The notes under the pieces are model-generated. The model made no database searches, was not told the origin of the DNA, and was given only the letters and a program-made list of their open reading frames with translations. The translations under genes were made by a program, and so were the position numbers. 64,000 nucleotides of DNA, from NCBI RefSeq assembly GCF_021130785.1, contig NW_025776835.1:124001-188000 (forward strand), read 5' to 3'. Shown here in pieces: positions 27,986-42,625 of this stretch. The DNA comes from Homalodisca vitripennis (lineage: Eukaryota > Arthropoda > Insecta > Hemiptera > Cicadellidae). The first letter of the stretch is position 1. Each line of letters begins with the position of its first letter.

Positions 27986-30900
27986 TCTTTTCTTTGTGGA
28001 AATTGAGTTCTACATGTGAAATATTCCTCGCTATATCCAAGGGATAGTTTCACTACCAGTGTTACTATGTCATACTTTAAAATTTCTTATCATTGTGCTA
28101 AGTTTTTTTACACATTTATTTACTCTGTATATTTCTTGTTACTTACATTACCTATAAGACGAATGAGAAAATGTCACTAACGCGCTCAGTGTTGCCCATA
28201 TAGAAATGAAGTTTTATTCAATTTGCGCATGTAGGAATGAAGATTAGTGCAAAATTTAAATATATAGGTCTATTTGTTCTCGAGATGTCGCATACATAGA
28301 TGGAAATAAAATTGTTGCAACACCTCAAGTGATATACTTAGTTAATTCTAACCAGTCTGAATACTCTCATAGATCATTTTTCTTATAATATCAATATATT
28401 TTACTGAATATAATTGGTTATTACGTGCAATTTACTATAGCATAGTGAACATAAACTATTGCTTTTAGTCTCTTGGCCTCTACAAGGAGATGTACTGTTG
28501 TGCTATTATTGGTCGGTAATATTAAAGTCTGGACCGGCAAATCTCTTAATCTATTGTTCATTAGTACAGCACTCATATAGTAGAAGTTTTTAGCCATTCT
28601 AGAGAATAAACAGATCTAAATGTTCGTTTATAGACATCCATACTTGCAAAATCTATGCAACTTTATTGTAAGGTCACGTTATAATAGTCATCACGTTTAT
28701 CACACCATTTTGAGTTAGAAAAGTTTCATTTATTATCTGCTAGAAGTGGGCTATATCCGAACTTGGACTCGAACCCGACTTTCCCGCTTGTAAAGCTTAG
28801 GTGCTAAACGCCCAGATGTCAGATACGATTGATTTCCTCTCCCCTTACTTTTCCCTTCTATTAATACCAAGTATACTATTACTTCATTTAAGCTGAAGTA
28901 CTTGTAAAGTACCATATAGAAGAATTATCTATTTTTTATAACATAAAATATAAGTAAATATAATCTTTATATAAAATCAATATGACTCACAAAAATTACA
29001 CTCTGAAGTAATAATAAATAAAATATAAAGATGATTCAATATGTTATCAAATAATTTTATGTCAATCTTAAGAAAATTATATGATTTTTAATCCATTACT
29101 TATTATTGTTGAACTTTCAGAACATTACATTTTTGCTGGTAGATTCCCTTTGAATAAGAAATACAATATTTTCAATTTTTAGTCATTTTATCTTGTTCCG
29201 TCACCCCTAGACCATAAATAACACGATATTAGGTTATAACATGGAGCTATAATAATATTATTCTTTAGAGAATTAATTGAGATCAATTTAATGAAATAGC
29301 TCCAATTTAAAACGTACAATTCGATTTATGATTGAATAATATTATTAGTCGAGTGTTCTCACTCATGGGACTGGAAAAAGTTTTATTTATGCCTGTCTTT
29401 CCGCTCTATATCTCGAAAACGAACTGACCACAAATATTAGAATAATTGACATTATTTAAGAGTTATGATTAATGTTTTATGAGACTTCTATGTGCAACAC
29501 TAAGTTGCGGTGATGGTAAACGTCAGTTCATGGGATTTGGCCGAGCTGTAGCGAATAGCAGAATAAATAAATGTGTAACAAATTGATTACTATTATATGA
29601 TATTTGAATGTGTTGAATTAATAGAGCAAAAATTAACAACAAAATTGTATTTTATTGAGTAATTTTAGTCCTAATTTCGCCAGGTAAAATAAGACATATG
29701 ATTTTATTTTTACTCTAACTTACAAAAAGTGCAGAAGAAAGTAAATTGAAAATCGGTGACAAGAGATGATATCAGTGACTTAGTACACTTATGAAAGTCA
29801 CAGGTCTGAGTAAAGCTGGGGGGAGGGCCCACCTTAAATTAACAGTGGTTGGCTTCGATGGAAGTTGAAGAGATCAGCGGTTTTCTTATATAAGTGTACC
29901 ACACCCTAAACACCCGTTTTGTATTTTTTTATATATAAAAAAATACTTATTTTATGTTCTTTCATGTTTTGCGAGGCATTTTATTATTCAATTATAACCG
30001 TAATAATAGGGGTGAAGAGTTCAAAACCCACTTATAGCACGATAACACCTAAATTATAATTATTTGTACGTTTATAATTATAATATAACTTTCCATCATT
30101 GGACAAGCGACTCGTGGAGCTGACTTCATTAAAACTCTATTTCAGTAAACCCAATTCCCACCAGCTGACTCGGGTGATGCTATCTCAGCCATAGTCATGT
30201 TAAAGTTAACGAGTGAAAATATGTGCCCGAGCTCAATTTACATCTCATGTTTGTCTCTTAGTTGAAATATTAACGCGCACGATTTAATCTCTTCATTTCG
30301 TGTTTGTTTAAGTTATTTATATCCCATGATATCAAAAGCATGCTTAAATTTTATTTCATCATTTCTCAGTGACAGCTCCTGTAAGCAAATGTGCAATTCA
30401 ACCAAATATGCCGTCTATAATTTTAAAGTAAAACATAAATATATAATTAAATCTAATTATTAACAATTTTACGCATAATAGAGTACATATGAATCACCAC
30501 AAGATGATTCTTGTTATAACATAACAATATTATATTGCTTAGTAAATAGCTGCTAATGCTTGCCACAGTGAAATTATTTCGCGAAGAAAAAATTATCACA
30601 TAACGAAAAACAAGCTGAGAGCTATTATATAATATTTTTAACGTGTAACATATATAACCCAACATGTAGCCCAAGGAATGAGCTATTGAAATTTTTTACA
30701 ATGAGAGTAACTAACAAGTCAGTTGAAGAAACATGGAACCGGATCGAATCATTGAATAAGGGAAACAAACGATCACACAGTAGCTTTATGAGGAATGTAT
30801 GTAGTTAGGGTGTGTAAATAAAACATGAAGTAAACACAAGAGAGCTCTGCAGCTCACAACACAACAGGAGATGTTCCTGTCACAACAGTTTTAATTATTC

Positions 30901-31044
30901 AATCACCTCAGACAGTCCCGGAGGCGTTACGCTATCTCGCGCCGAGCCGTGTCATCTCCCGCCATTTTGCACGCAACTAGAGCGTAAGCGTGAAGTGGTG
31001 GGATCTTGAGACTTACTTTAGGTTAAAAATAGATAAGTGATCTA

Positions 31045-31560
31045 CAAACCATGCTATAAGTAGATGTTACTGGTTATAGTTACATTACAAACTATTGTAC
31101 TTTTGGATAGTAGCATTGATTTCAAAATATAATTTTACTACAAGTCTTGCTAATCCGATTTTACAAACCTGATTATGGAAATCATCTTAAAAAAAATATC
31201 CAGAAGGTTTTTTTGACTTTGTTGCGATCGTGATCTCCAGGATCCTTTAGAAAGTAATTAGCATTATTTTAGTGGATGCTAGTTTGTAATTAAAATTAAC
31301 ATTACTTCAAATTGTAGTTGAAAAATTATATAAATGATGCAGAAAACATACTATTAGAACATACTACTAACTATAGTTACAGTAGAAATCATAGTAATTT
31401 TGGATAGTAGCATTAGATAGCAAAATACAATTTCATTGCAAGCTTTTGTTAATCTGATTTAGCAAACCTACCTATTGCAATCACCCTCATAACGGAATGT
31501 CTGGAAGGTCTTTTATTGGGTTTTTGCGATCATGAAATTTAGAACCCATAACCATTATAA
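31045..31560. repeat. older internal direct repeat, about 300 bp (copy A)
   Basis: 31045-31290 and 31365-31560 share words such as ttttggatagtagcatt and the order of several A/T-rich blocks, so a roughly 300-bp unit was duplicated in tandem before the segmental duplication. The same pair occurs in copy B at about 45690-45930 and 46030-46220. Confidence 0.6.
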
Positions 31561-32689
31561 ACCAGATACACAATAATAATATATTCACTAAATATTAAAT
31601 AGAATTATTTGAGTAGATGCTTGCATGTAAAGAAAATTAAAATTTCGTCAATAAAACAAACTTCAAATAATTTTATGTATATTTATAATATGTGTTTAAA
31701 TTGGTCTACATGAATTGTTTTGCTCTATATGAGTTTTAAGAGTTAAGAACTTGCCCTATAATAAAAGAATAACATTTATTGAAAAACTATAAAGATATTT
31801 TAAACTTAATAAAATCATACAAACACAAACAATGTCTGTCAATTAACAATCATTTTATAAGATGTTTTAAATGTAATTTGATAATTAACCGATTCAAATG
31901 TTTTACATTAAAACATGTTCGACCTTCCAACTCGTGTATGGACTTCTACTCCAAATTGATTAAAAACATCATAAATAATGTTATACACATACTGTGAAAA
32001 AGTAGAATGTACAAAAAGAACTTTCTAGCTGAAAGAACGTTTCAATATATTACTGCATATTCAACTGATAAGTAAATATAAGTATTTAAATTATGGAACA
32101 ATGATTCCATACACATCTGAAAATACAGAAATTTTGATTTTTGACAATGGTACCACTTAATTTTATATATAAAATTATCTTAATAACTACGACAAATTAT
32201 GTATAACTCCGCAAGCTGGCCTAATTATTGTTTAAATGGAAGGGAAAGACGAGGTATAATAGAGTTTCATGATAAGTCTAATGAAAAGTAAATGATCCTA
32301 TTCAGCAAAACGAGACAGTGGTTGGTTCTGAGTTATTGATAAGAAACGTCTCCGAGACTTGTCGTACGAAACTGACATTATATCCAACTTTAGTTGTTTG
32401 ATATTCTTTCTGTGTAGGATACTTGAATGTTATAGTTTTGTTCCTTACTATAAAACAGCTTATTGCGAATTACCATAATGTAATTATTTTTTCGTCTGTT
32501 TTATTAAGGAGGTGAATGTAGGTTGCTGAATGTAAAAATCAGTACGTTTTGGACCACTTTGATCGTGCACTCAAAACTAACAATACTTGGTGGATGAAAT
32601 TTAAACATACACCGTACGATGTTTAGATAAAAGCGATATTAAAATTGCAATAAAAACTAAAACATAAACCCATTATCTTACCTCACTGT

Positions 32690-33080
32690 TAGCGTGCAGC
32701 GCGCCTCACTCTCCGTGTGTTCTTATTGATCGCAGATCTTAATAATTAACAACGAACGGTCTGTTACCCTCAGGCTACTAACAACAAGGCAGGCCTTTGT
32801 GTCGCTCTGGAATACTTGTTAAAGGATCAGTCTCCGTGTGTTATTATTGATCGCAGATCTTAATAATTAACAACGAACGGTCTGTTACCCTCAGGCTACT
32901 AACAACAAGGTAGAGTCTTTGTGTCGCTGTGGAATACTTGTTACAGTTTCAGTCACCGTGTGTTATTATTGATCGCAGAACTTAATAATTAACAACGATC
33001 GGTCTGTTACCCTCAGGCTACTAACAACAAGGTAGGACCTATGCGTCGCTCTGTAATACCTGTTACAGTTTCAGTTACGT
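32690..33080. repeat. 124-bp minisatellite, short allele in copy A (3 units)
   Basis: Three units of about 120-124 bp, each with gatcgcagatcttaataatt, cggtctgttaccctcaggct and tttgtgtcgctctgg. It corresponds to the long array at 47390-49510 in copy B. Confidence 0.9.
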
Positions 33081-35009
33081 GTTTGTCTGACTAGTAGACA
33101 ATACGGTAAATTATATTGGTAATGCAAAATTACATTTTATAGTCTAGGAGCCGTGAGGTAATATTCCTTGTATAAGCACACAGCTTGACGTCTATTGAAA
33201 TTAATATATTATACCTAAGAAAGAAATTGCTCGTCAGCCACTCTAATTTAGGTAATATTCTCTATGAGAGTGTATAAGGTTGGTTATTCTGTTACATTAT
33301 GAAAAGTAAAATTTTGTACTCATTTTGTTTCAAAATATAGTTATTTATTCTGCAATTTTTCGTTTCCATTGTTTTTATTTATAAGATCAATGTAAAAATT
33401 GTCACTAATGTTTTGCCAAATCCCATGGAGTATTATGCTCCAACATCAAAATCGATTATTCCTTTTTAAAAGGAAGCTAATGCTAAATGCCAAATGTACA
33501 GTTCATTTTGTTTTGCTGATATCAGGCTGACAGCCATAAATGAACCTTTTTAGCCTCTCGAATGATAGCTTCGCTGGCAGGCCATGCCAATATACTCATG
33601 ATCGATTGGTCAAGATAGGAAATTGAGGTTCCTCTAAGTGTGAAAATAAGTGTTGCTTATTTTGTCTTAATGTTATGTTACATTACAGCTAAAAGCAAAT
33701 CCTTACGATTAAATTCTCTAAAATAAACTTTAATAATGATTTTATTTGAAAAAAATAATTTACGTGTATTGTATTTTTATGCATATTTGGCTAATAGGTA
33801 ACAAAACCTGGAAAAGTAAAGAAATAAACATAGAACAATAAACGGCGCTGACGTTGAAAATTCCACCTCTTAGGATTCTGTAATTTGAATCTCTTTGTTG
33901 AACCTGTATTTGGACGCAAACAATGAGGACACGAGACAGTACTGAAGCGACCAGTGGCAAGTACACAAGGGAATTACAATGAGGGAGAAAAAGGCCTTCT
34001 ACGCTGCTTTTTCAATGTCATTCAGATCATCTTTGTGTGGGTATAATTTTATATTCATGTTATCTTAAACTTAATGTCCTGCAATAAGCCCACAATTACC
34101 CCATTACCCATTCAAATGTTTCATCTTTAAGCTGATTTACTTGTAAAAAAAAGTATAAAATATAAATCTGATCTGCCATGCAGTTCTTTGTTAACATCGA
34201 TTCCCAAACCACAAGTAGCAATTTTTAAATTAAAAATTGTTTTAATAAATAACGTTTGAGCTAGATCTAACTTAGCATAAAAATAATAGTTACACATTAC
34301 ACATAACAGTTTCAGACGATGTAACTCTGAACACTTTTTAGTGTTTGGACGTAAAAGTACATATACGACAAATAAAAAGAAAATTAACGTTGTTTTTTAG
34401 ACCTTAGGTTAATAACTCTTCATAATTCGGGGTCAAAAGAGTTTTGGTAAAATTGAGTGGTACTTAAGTAAGCCTATTATAGTTCAAAACAGAAAATCTG
34501 CAATGTTTCGTAGTGCAAGATATTACGATAGAAAGTAATTGCGTATATAACTGTAAATATATATTAAACAAATTCTTATTTTGTTTAAACGTTCAAACTT
34601 TATATGTATATGGTATATTATTGCTCTCAGCTTGTTTACAAATTTATTCATCATTTGATAATTTTTTTTCTTTGCGATCATGGTTACTCTTAAAGCAATC
34701 TAAACATGTTCAATAATCCTCAGGCATCGAAATCGATGTTCCTTTTTTATATATAAGACTTCATGCAAACGAACCTTAAGGTAAAACGGACAGACAGATA
34801 AACAGATAAAAATTAAATAATTTAAAATGAAAGCCCTTAAGTAATGTGTTTAGTTGACGCACAGCCGATGAAATGGAACGTTACATGTTTCAATCTAACA
34901 TTACCCTAAAAATCTGGGCTTAAATTAAAAATACTTTCAAACACTATAACACCAAATTTGTATACATATAAGTTCAATACAGCGTTCAATACAAATAAGA
35001 CTTGTACGA

Positions 35010-38000
35010 GTTTATTACGCGCTACACTGATTAAATAATATTTCACCTTCACAACCCTTGCTTGCTTGGTAAAGATGGTTATTTTAAGATATGTTCCTGT
35101 TACACAGGGGACTGCTGAATAATTGAAACACACCAAGCGTACCTGCGTTCTACATACAACACTGATTAAATCATATTTCACCTTCACAACCCTTGCTTGT
35201 TTGGTAAAGATGGTTATTTTAAGATATGTTCCTGTTACACAGGGACTGCTGAATAATTGAAACATGCCAAGCGTACCTGCGTTCTACATACAACACTGAT
35301 TAAATAATATTTCACCTTCACAACCCTTGCTTGCTTGGTAAAGATGGTTATTTTAAGATATGTTCCTGTTACACAGAGGTCTGCTGTATAATTGAAACAC
35401 ACCAAGCGTACCTGCGTTCTACATACAACACTGATTAAATCATATTTCACCTTCACAACCCTTGCTTGTTTGGTAAAGATGGTTATTTTAAGATATGTTC
35501 CTGTTACACAGAGGTCTGCTGTATAATTGAAACACACCAAGCGTACCTGCGTTCTACATACAACACTGATTAAATAATATTTCACCTTCACAACCCTTGC
35601 TTGCTTGGTAAAGATGGTTATTTTAAGATATGTTCCTGTTACACAGGGGACTGCTGAATAATTGAAACACACCAAGCGTACCTGCGTTCTACATACAACA
35701 CTGATTAAATCATATTTCACCTTCACAACCCTTGCTTGTTTGGTAAAGATGGTTATTTTAAGATATGTTCCTGTTACACAGGGACTGCTGAATAATTGAA
35801 ACATGCCAAGCGTACCTGCGTTCTACATACAACACTGATTAAATCATATTTCACCTTCACAACCCTTGCTTGTTTGGTAAAGATGGTTATTTTAAGATAT
35901 GTTCCTGTTACACAGAGGTCTGCTGAATAATTGAAACACGCCAAGCCTACCTGCGTTCTACATAAAACACTGATTAAATCATATTCCACCTTAACAACCC
36001 TTGCTTGCTTGGTAAAGATGGTTATTTTAAGATATGTTCCTGTTACACAGAGGTCTGCTGAATAATTGAAACACGCCAAGCCTACCTGCGTTCTACATAA
36101 AACACTGATTAAATCATATTCCACCTTAACAACCCTTCCTTGTTTGGTAAAGATGGTTATTTTAAGATATGTTCCTGTTACACAGAGGTCTGCTGAATAA
36201 TTGAAACACACCAAGCCTACCTGCGTTCTACATAAAACACTGATTAAATCATATTCCACCTTAACAACCCTTCCTTGTTTGGTAAAGATGGTTATTTTAA
36301 GATATGTTCCTGTTACATAGAGGTCTGCTGAATAATTGAAACACACCAAGCCTACCTGCGTTCTACATACAACACTGATTAAATCATATTTCACCTTCAC
36401 AACCCTTGCTTGCTTGGTAAAGATGGTTATTTTAAGATATGTTCCTGTTACACAGAAGTCTGCTGAATAATTGAAACACACCAAGCGTACCTGCGTTCTA
36501 CATACAACACTGATTAAATAATATTTCACCTTCACAACCCTTGCTTGTTTGGTAAAGATGGTTATTTTAAGATATGTTCCTGTTACACAGAAGTCTGCTG
36601 AATAATTGAAACACACCAAGCGTACCTGCGTTCTACATACAATACTGATTAAATAATATTTCACCTTAACAACCCTTGCTTGCTTGGTAAAGATGGTTAT
36701 TTTAAGATATGTTCCTGTTACACAGAGGTCTGCTGAATAATTGAAACACGCCAAGCCTACCTGCGTTCTACATAAAACACTGATTAAATCATATTCCACC
36801 TTAACAACCCTTCCTTGTTTGGTAAAGATGGTTATTTTAAGATGCGTTTCTGTTACACACAGGACTGCTGAATAATTGAAACATACCAAGCGTACCTGCA
36901 TTCTACATACAACACTGATTAAATCATATTTCACCTTCACAACCCTTGCTTGTTTGGTAAAGATGGTTATTTTAAGATATGTTCCTGTTACACAGAAGTC
37001 TGCTGAATAATTGAAACACGCCAAGCCTATCTGCGTTCTACATAAAACACTGATTAAATCATATTCCACCTTAACAACCCTTGCTTGCTTGGTAAAGATG
37101 GTTATTTTAAGATATGTTCCTGTTACACAGAGGTCTGCTGAATAATTGAAACACACCAAGCGTACCTGCATTCTACATACAACACTGATTAAATCATATT
37201 TCACCTTCACAACCCTTGCTTGTTTGGTAAAGATGGTTATTTTAAGATATGTTCCTGTTACACAGAAGTCTGCTGAATAATTGAAACACACCAAGCGTAC
37301 CTGCGTTCTACATACAACACTGATTAAATAATATTTCACCTTAACAACCCTTGCTTGCTTGGTAAAGATGGTTATTTTAAGATATGTTCCTGTTACACAC
37401 AGGTCTGCTGAATAATTGAAACACGCCAAGCCTACCTGCGTTCTACATAAAACACTGATTAAATCATATTCCACCTTAACAACCCTTCCTTGTTTGGTAA
37501 AGATGGTTATTTTAAGATGCGTTTCTGTTACACACAGGACTGCTGAATAATTGAAACACACCAAGCGTACCTGCATTCTACATACAACACTGATTAAATC
37601 ATATTTCACCTTCACAACCCTTGCTTGTTTGGTAAAGATGGTTATTTTAAGATATGTTCCTGTTACACAGAAGTCTGCTGAATAATTGAAACACACCAAG
37701 CGTACCTGCGTTCTACATACAACACTGATTAAATCATATTTCACCTTAACAACCCTTGCTTGCTTGGTAAAGATGGTTATTTTAAGATATGTTCCTGTTA
37801 CACAGAGGTCTGCTGTATAATTGAAACACACCAAGCGTACCTGCGTTCTACATACAACACTGATTAAATCATATTTCACCTTCACAACCCTTGCTTGCTT
37901 GGTAAAGATGGTTATTTTAAGATATGTTCCTGTTACACAGAGGTCTGCTGTATAATTGAAACACACCAAGCGTACCTGCGTTCTACATACAACACTGATT

Positions 38001-38805
38001 AAATCATATTTCACCTTCACAACCCTTGCTTGCTTGGTAAAGATGGTTATTTTAAGATATGTTCCTGTTACACAGAGGTCTGCTGTATAATTGAAACACA
38101 CCAAGCGTACCTGCGTTCTACATACAACACTGATTAAATCATATTTCACCTTCACAACCCTTGCTTGTTTGGTAAATATGGTTATTTTAAGATATGTTCC
38201 TGTTACACAGGGGACTGCTGAATAATTGAAACATACCAAGCGTACCTGCGTTCTACATACAACACTGATTAAATCATATTTCACCTTCACAACCCTTGCT
38301 TGCTTGGTAAAGATGGTTATTTTAAGATATGTTCCTGTTACACAGAGGTCTGCTGTATAATTGAAACACACCAAGCGTACCTGCGTTCTACATACAACAC
38401 TGATTAAATCATATTTCACCTTCACAACCCTTGCTTGTTTGGTAAAGATGGTTATTTTAAGATATGTTCCTGTTACACAGAGGTCTGCTGAATAATTGAA
38501 ACACGCCAAGCCTACCTGCGTTCTACATACAACACTGATTAAATCATATTTCACCTTCACAACCCTTGCTTGTTTGGTAAAGATGGTTATTTTAAGATAT
38601 GTTCCTGTTACACAGAGGTCTGCTGTATAATTGAAACACACCAAGCGTACCTGCGTTCTACATACAACACTGATTAAATCATATTTCACCTTCACAACCC
38701 TTGCTTGTTTGGTAAAGATGGTTATTTTAAGACATGTTCCTGTTACACAGAGGTCTGCTGAATAATTTAAACATGTCAAGCGTACCTGCGTTCTACACAC
38801 AAAAA
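35010..38805. repeat. 135-bp minisatellite array, about 28 units (copy A)
   Basis: The unit contains tgattaaatcatatttcacc, cttggtaaagatggttat and caccaagcgtacctgcgtt. Since 135 is a multiple of three, the minus strand stays open for 1008 codons (38800-35774); two 134-bp units break it at about 35805 and 35265. A four-unit higher-order repeat of about 539 bp is visible at 35030-35810. The corresponding place in copy B has a single unit (51473-51605). I treat the frames as a by-product of the repeat length. Confidence 0.95.
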
Positions 38806-39439
38806 CCTTTTGTCACATAAAATACAACACTTTACACTTCAACTTCGCGTGACCTCTCCATGGCTCTCAGCTCTTTACACGGAAAACACAACTTGGTGAA
38901 AAAATCCAAACCTTTTTTGTTGCATAATATTACCAAATCCTAGCAAAAACGTTACGCGAAGTTTTGGAAAAAAATAAATTACACAAAAATTTTGTTCAAT
39001 CTTCTCTTCAAATATTCTTTTTATACGTGTACGACACCGACGTTTTTCGTTTCAATTTGTAAAAACCAAGCAAAAGCCAATCATTGCTCGTACTGCTAGA
39101 CATCACCATTTTATTGAACGCTGTCTTTATGCAATTGCATGAAAAATATTGATTATATATACTAATGAAAAACTTAATTAGGCTTTGTAGGTCTACATTA
39201 CTATTATTAAAAATAATACAGAGCACACCCAAAAATAATTTATACATAATACTAATAACTAACGAGTACCCCATAACACGTGTCGAGAAACATGCTTCGT
39301 TGCAACGTGCTGTATGCAAGATTTCAAGTTATAGTTCATTTGAATTGCCTACATGTGTTAACATGTAACAATTTACTCAATCATACTCAGTTATCAGATT
39401 ATCTCAGTTTCTATGTAAATGTATTAATTCTGCGATTTT

Positions 39440-39640
39440 CTCGTTGTCATCATGTTCACTAACATAAGAGCAACGTGAAATGTTCACTAACGCTCAGTAA
39501 AATATCATGAAGTGACAGCATCGAACTCGATGCTGCTTGTTGTCTACAAGTTATCATTATCGAGATATCGTACAGACAAACAGACAGTCAGATAATAATG
39601 AAATGTATGCAGTCTCTCGATTGACAAGCTCCGCTACGGT
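39440..39640. repeat. dispersed repeat with gagatatcgtacagac core
   Basis: An AT-rich block containing cgctcagt, catcgaactcgatgctgc, and a gagatatcgtacagac core followed by agac words. Related copies lie at 52300-52440 (the duplicate) and 62740-63010, and a weaker acagacggacggac stretch lies at 675-700. This is a common type of decayed insect repeat; I do not name the family. Confidence 0.5.
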
Positions 39641-40639
39641 TCATATCATAAATAAATATTTATTTTAAGAAAACTTAGAAGTTCTGTAATCTGATATCCG
39701 TTTAAGTACCAATACATTAAATATTTAATTAATGTTTCCATCAAACGAACTTTTAACGACATAAATTTCTATAGTTTCTTGAAAAAAAGTGTAGTCGCAC
39801 TTTACTTATTATTATAATGATTAGCTTATAATGTAACTACTCGTTGATTCTCACTCCTAGTCTCTTTTTACGGTCTATATAACCGTAAAAACTAACATTA
39901 TAAATGTATCGTTCTCACCGACAGTTATTCTTTGCTAGGTGTAATATGTTGTGTACTCCTGGTGTAACTACGGTAACGTTATGAGTACACAGGCTGCAGC
40001 TGCTTGTTGTGCGTAATACAACATCTGTAATATGATGACGGTCATTAAAACACCAGCCCAGGTACAGTCTGGTATGTTAAAAGCTTTAAAAGGTAAATAA
40101 CAAATAAACAATGAAGTTTATAGAAAACATTAATTTTAAAAATTATACAAAAATATAAATTTAAAAAAAAATACTCGATCAGTCGCATGCCAGAGACTGA
40201 CTAAGTCTTGTTAGCCCGGAGCTGCAATGGCTGCAGTTTTGGATTGTGCGCATGAGATAAAAAAAAATAGTCTCAATAAATTTGACATTTTCGTAATTAC
40301 ATAAGGAGCACTATTAATACCATTTTAATCTCTGTTTTCCTGTTAAGGCGATTTAATCCTATATAAATAACTTTTATTTTTTACCAGTGGTCTTGACAGA
40401 AGTTCCCACTCTTTTAGGTGATACTAATACAATATGGCTCAGCAACGCCATACAAGCAGCATGTTATTTTATGTTTCGTTAAATTTCAACAATCTATTTA
40501 TTCTTGTAACCTAAGTTCTTAAGACAACACACCTTATAACGAGTGGAAGACATCTTAATAAAATCGTAACAAAGCTGTTATGTACTATGCTTGATCTATG
40601 CCCACGGTACTTATTTTTTTTTATTTTAAGACATACAGG

Positions 40640-40805
40640 ACAAGTCAACTGCTGAGACAACTAACGCATTTTTCGCATTTTTGCTTACTACACGATCATG
40701 AACGAATGATGGTAATTTTGCGATTTAAGCAAGGTAAACTTGTTCTCAAAAATTTAGAGGCTTGTGGTGTCAGTGACATTGTTTAGCAATGGATTCGGTC
40801 CCTTC
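40640..40805 (+). pseudogene. fossil reverse transcriptase fragment (copy B)
   Basis: Counterpart of 27780-27985. Here the F-x-D-L-S-K start is kept but the AFETLNH part has been deleted. The following LKNLEACGVSDIV segment, typical of LINE reverse transcriptases, is clearer than in copy A. Confidence 0.5.
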
Positions 40806-40806
40806 A

Positions 40807-42625
40807 CGTAAATTTTTTCAGTGTGTGGGATTAATACAGATAGCAAATTAAACCTGAACATGATTTATAATTGGAACAATGAATTAACACCAGATTAAAG
40901 TATTACAACATTTCTTTAGTATTAAATTTTACAAGCACTTTGTTCCGTAATTCGGTTTCATACATTGATCCCAAATATTTTAAAATGTTTCCTGAAAATC
41001 TAAAAAGTAATTTATTAGAATGTTATAAAAGAATTATCGCTATTTTTCATCTTGATGAAAGTTGGGCTTCATTGGTGAATTATAAAAGGGCATACCTTAA
41101 CGTAAGCATTAAATATTTTATTAGCGTAAAAAGTTCAAACTTGAATTTGCATGTATGCAGTTAAATGAAAATGGAACTTTTAATTGTTTTATGTTCCGAA
41201 CCTTGCCTACCAACCTCCAGAGAGGTATTAAGAGAATATTGCGCAGTCTATGCTTTTAATTCTGCGGAGCTTTGTAATTGAATGACATCATAATGTATTC
41301 AAACTACAGTTTGCTAACAATAACTCAACCTATAGCCACAATCCTCTGAAACTTACATGTTTACTCCTTTGTGGTACAATTAAACCGCCACGTTTAATTG
41401 TGACATGTTCCAAAACTTCTCATAAGTGTTGAGTTTGGACTATCATATGTTTACATCGAGTATGTGCTAATTATTTACTACTGAGTGCGAAAACCAAACT
41501 AGGTCAGCCCTACGATCCTACTCTGTATCAGGCCCGCAATTGCACAAGCACTGGGAACGAAAGTACAGAATTTTCTTCATATAGCATTGCTGAACAATTC
41601 CTTCCCAGTTTAAACGCATATATCCATTCCTAAATATTGGACGTATCCAATTATTTCACTGTCCTACCATACACTAACAAAATTAATAAAAATAGTTAAA
41701 GTAATAAGAAACGTTTAATTACAAAACGGGCTATAAAATACTTTTCCTGCAATAAAACAAACCCAAAACCTCACTCAAATCGTACTATGTATAATATTGG
41801 TATTTATAATCGAAATCATAAAAGTTAAATGTTCGAGAGAGCTTCTCAGCCCTAACTTCGCTTGGTAAAATAAGACTTTACTTTCATAGAATGAAAAGAA
41901 ATGAGTAATTTCTGTATAAATAAGAACCAAATATTCTAAAGGAGTTTCCATTTTTCAGCATCCTTTGGGTGACCCCTGGCTTCGCCAATCCCCTCTTGAA
42001 GGTTATAAAAAAATTTTACATTTCATAAATAATAAATTACCATGGAAAGTGTATATACTATAATTGCTATATTCATTATGATCAAAAGAATTAGGCTTAA
42101 AAAAATTCTAGGAAGCGTAAAATACGGTTTTGTGTGTATACCAAATCCTGATTTGAACGGAATACTTAGTAATTAAAGGGTATTAGTATCAATTTAGGTA
42201 TTTTAGTAGGTTGTTTTAATGGTTAGTAGTTAGTAGGTATTATCTTGCAACTATATAACAATCGTAATAACTAGAGATTACCCCAATGCAAGTGGGGGCG
42301 TTTAGGCGAGAGCTCTATAATCTAGAACTAATTACATGGAGATTTATTGCAATCACGTGCTGAGTCGTTCATAATATAAGTACGCGTGAACTATTCTATG
42401 TACTTTGTTATGCTCAATTACACTAGAAATTTTGACTGTTATATACAAAAAGGTAGGAGTACCTCAAACCAAGGTCACGTATCGGGGTTTGCTGAGACCA
42501 CATGCAACATTTCAAGCCTAAATATCATTTCATTCTTAAGATGTTTTGCGGACAGAAATAATATCGCACAGATAAGAAATGTTTTATCTCCGAGTCATAG
42601 ACTTCAATGAAGCTCAGCTGAATCT
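40807..42625. other. block present only in copy B
   Basis: Absent from copy A, where the alignment jumps from about 27985 to 27995. It has no long open frame. A segment near 41840-41880 (ccctaacttcgcttggtaaaataagac) resembles 43985-44015 within the same copy. It could be an insertion in B or a deletion in A; no clear termini or target duplication were found. Confidence 0.5.

Larger units (their letters stand above)
27230..40083. repeat. tandem segmental duplication, copy A (about 12.85 kb)
   Basis: Colinear with 40084-53190 in direct orientation, end to end. Matching landmarks are 27330 with 40200 (gagactgacta), 30200 with 44850, 33420 with 49850, 34960 with 51410, 38800 with 51600 and 40030 with 53115. 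Divergence is moderate, with many substitutions and small indels. Copy A lacks a 1.8-kb block and a 189-bp insertion present in B, but has a 28-unit minisatellite where B has one unit. No host gene could be supported. Confidence 0.9.

Noticed and set aside
35774..38800. 1008-codon minus-strand open frame
   Set aside because: It is open because the 135-bp minisatellite unit is a multiple of three. The homologous locus in copy B has one unit, units of 134 bp break it, and it resembles no protein family.
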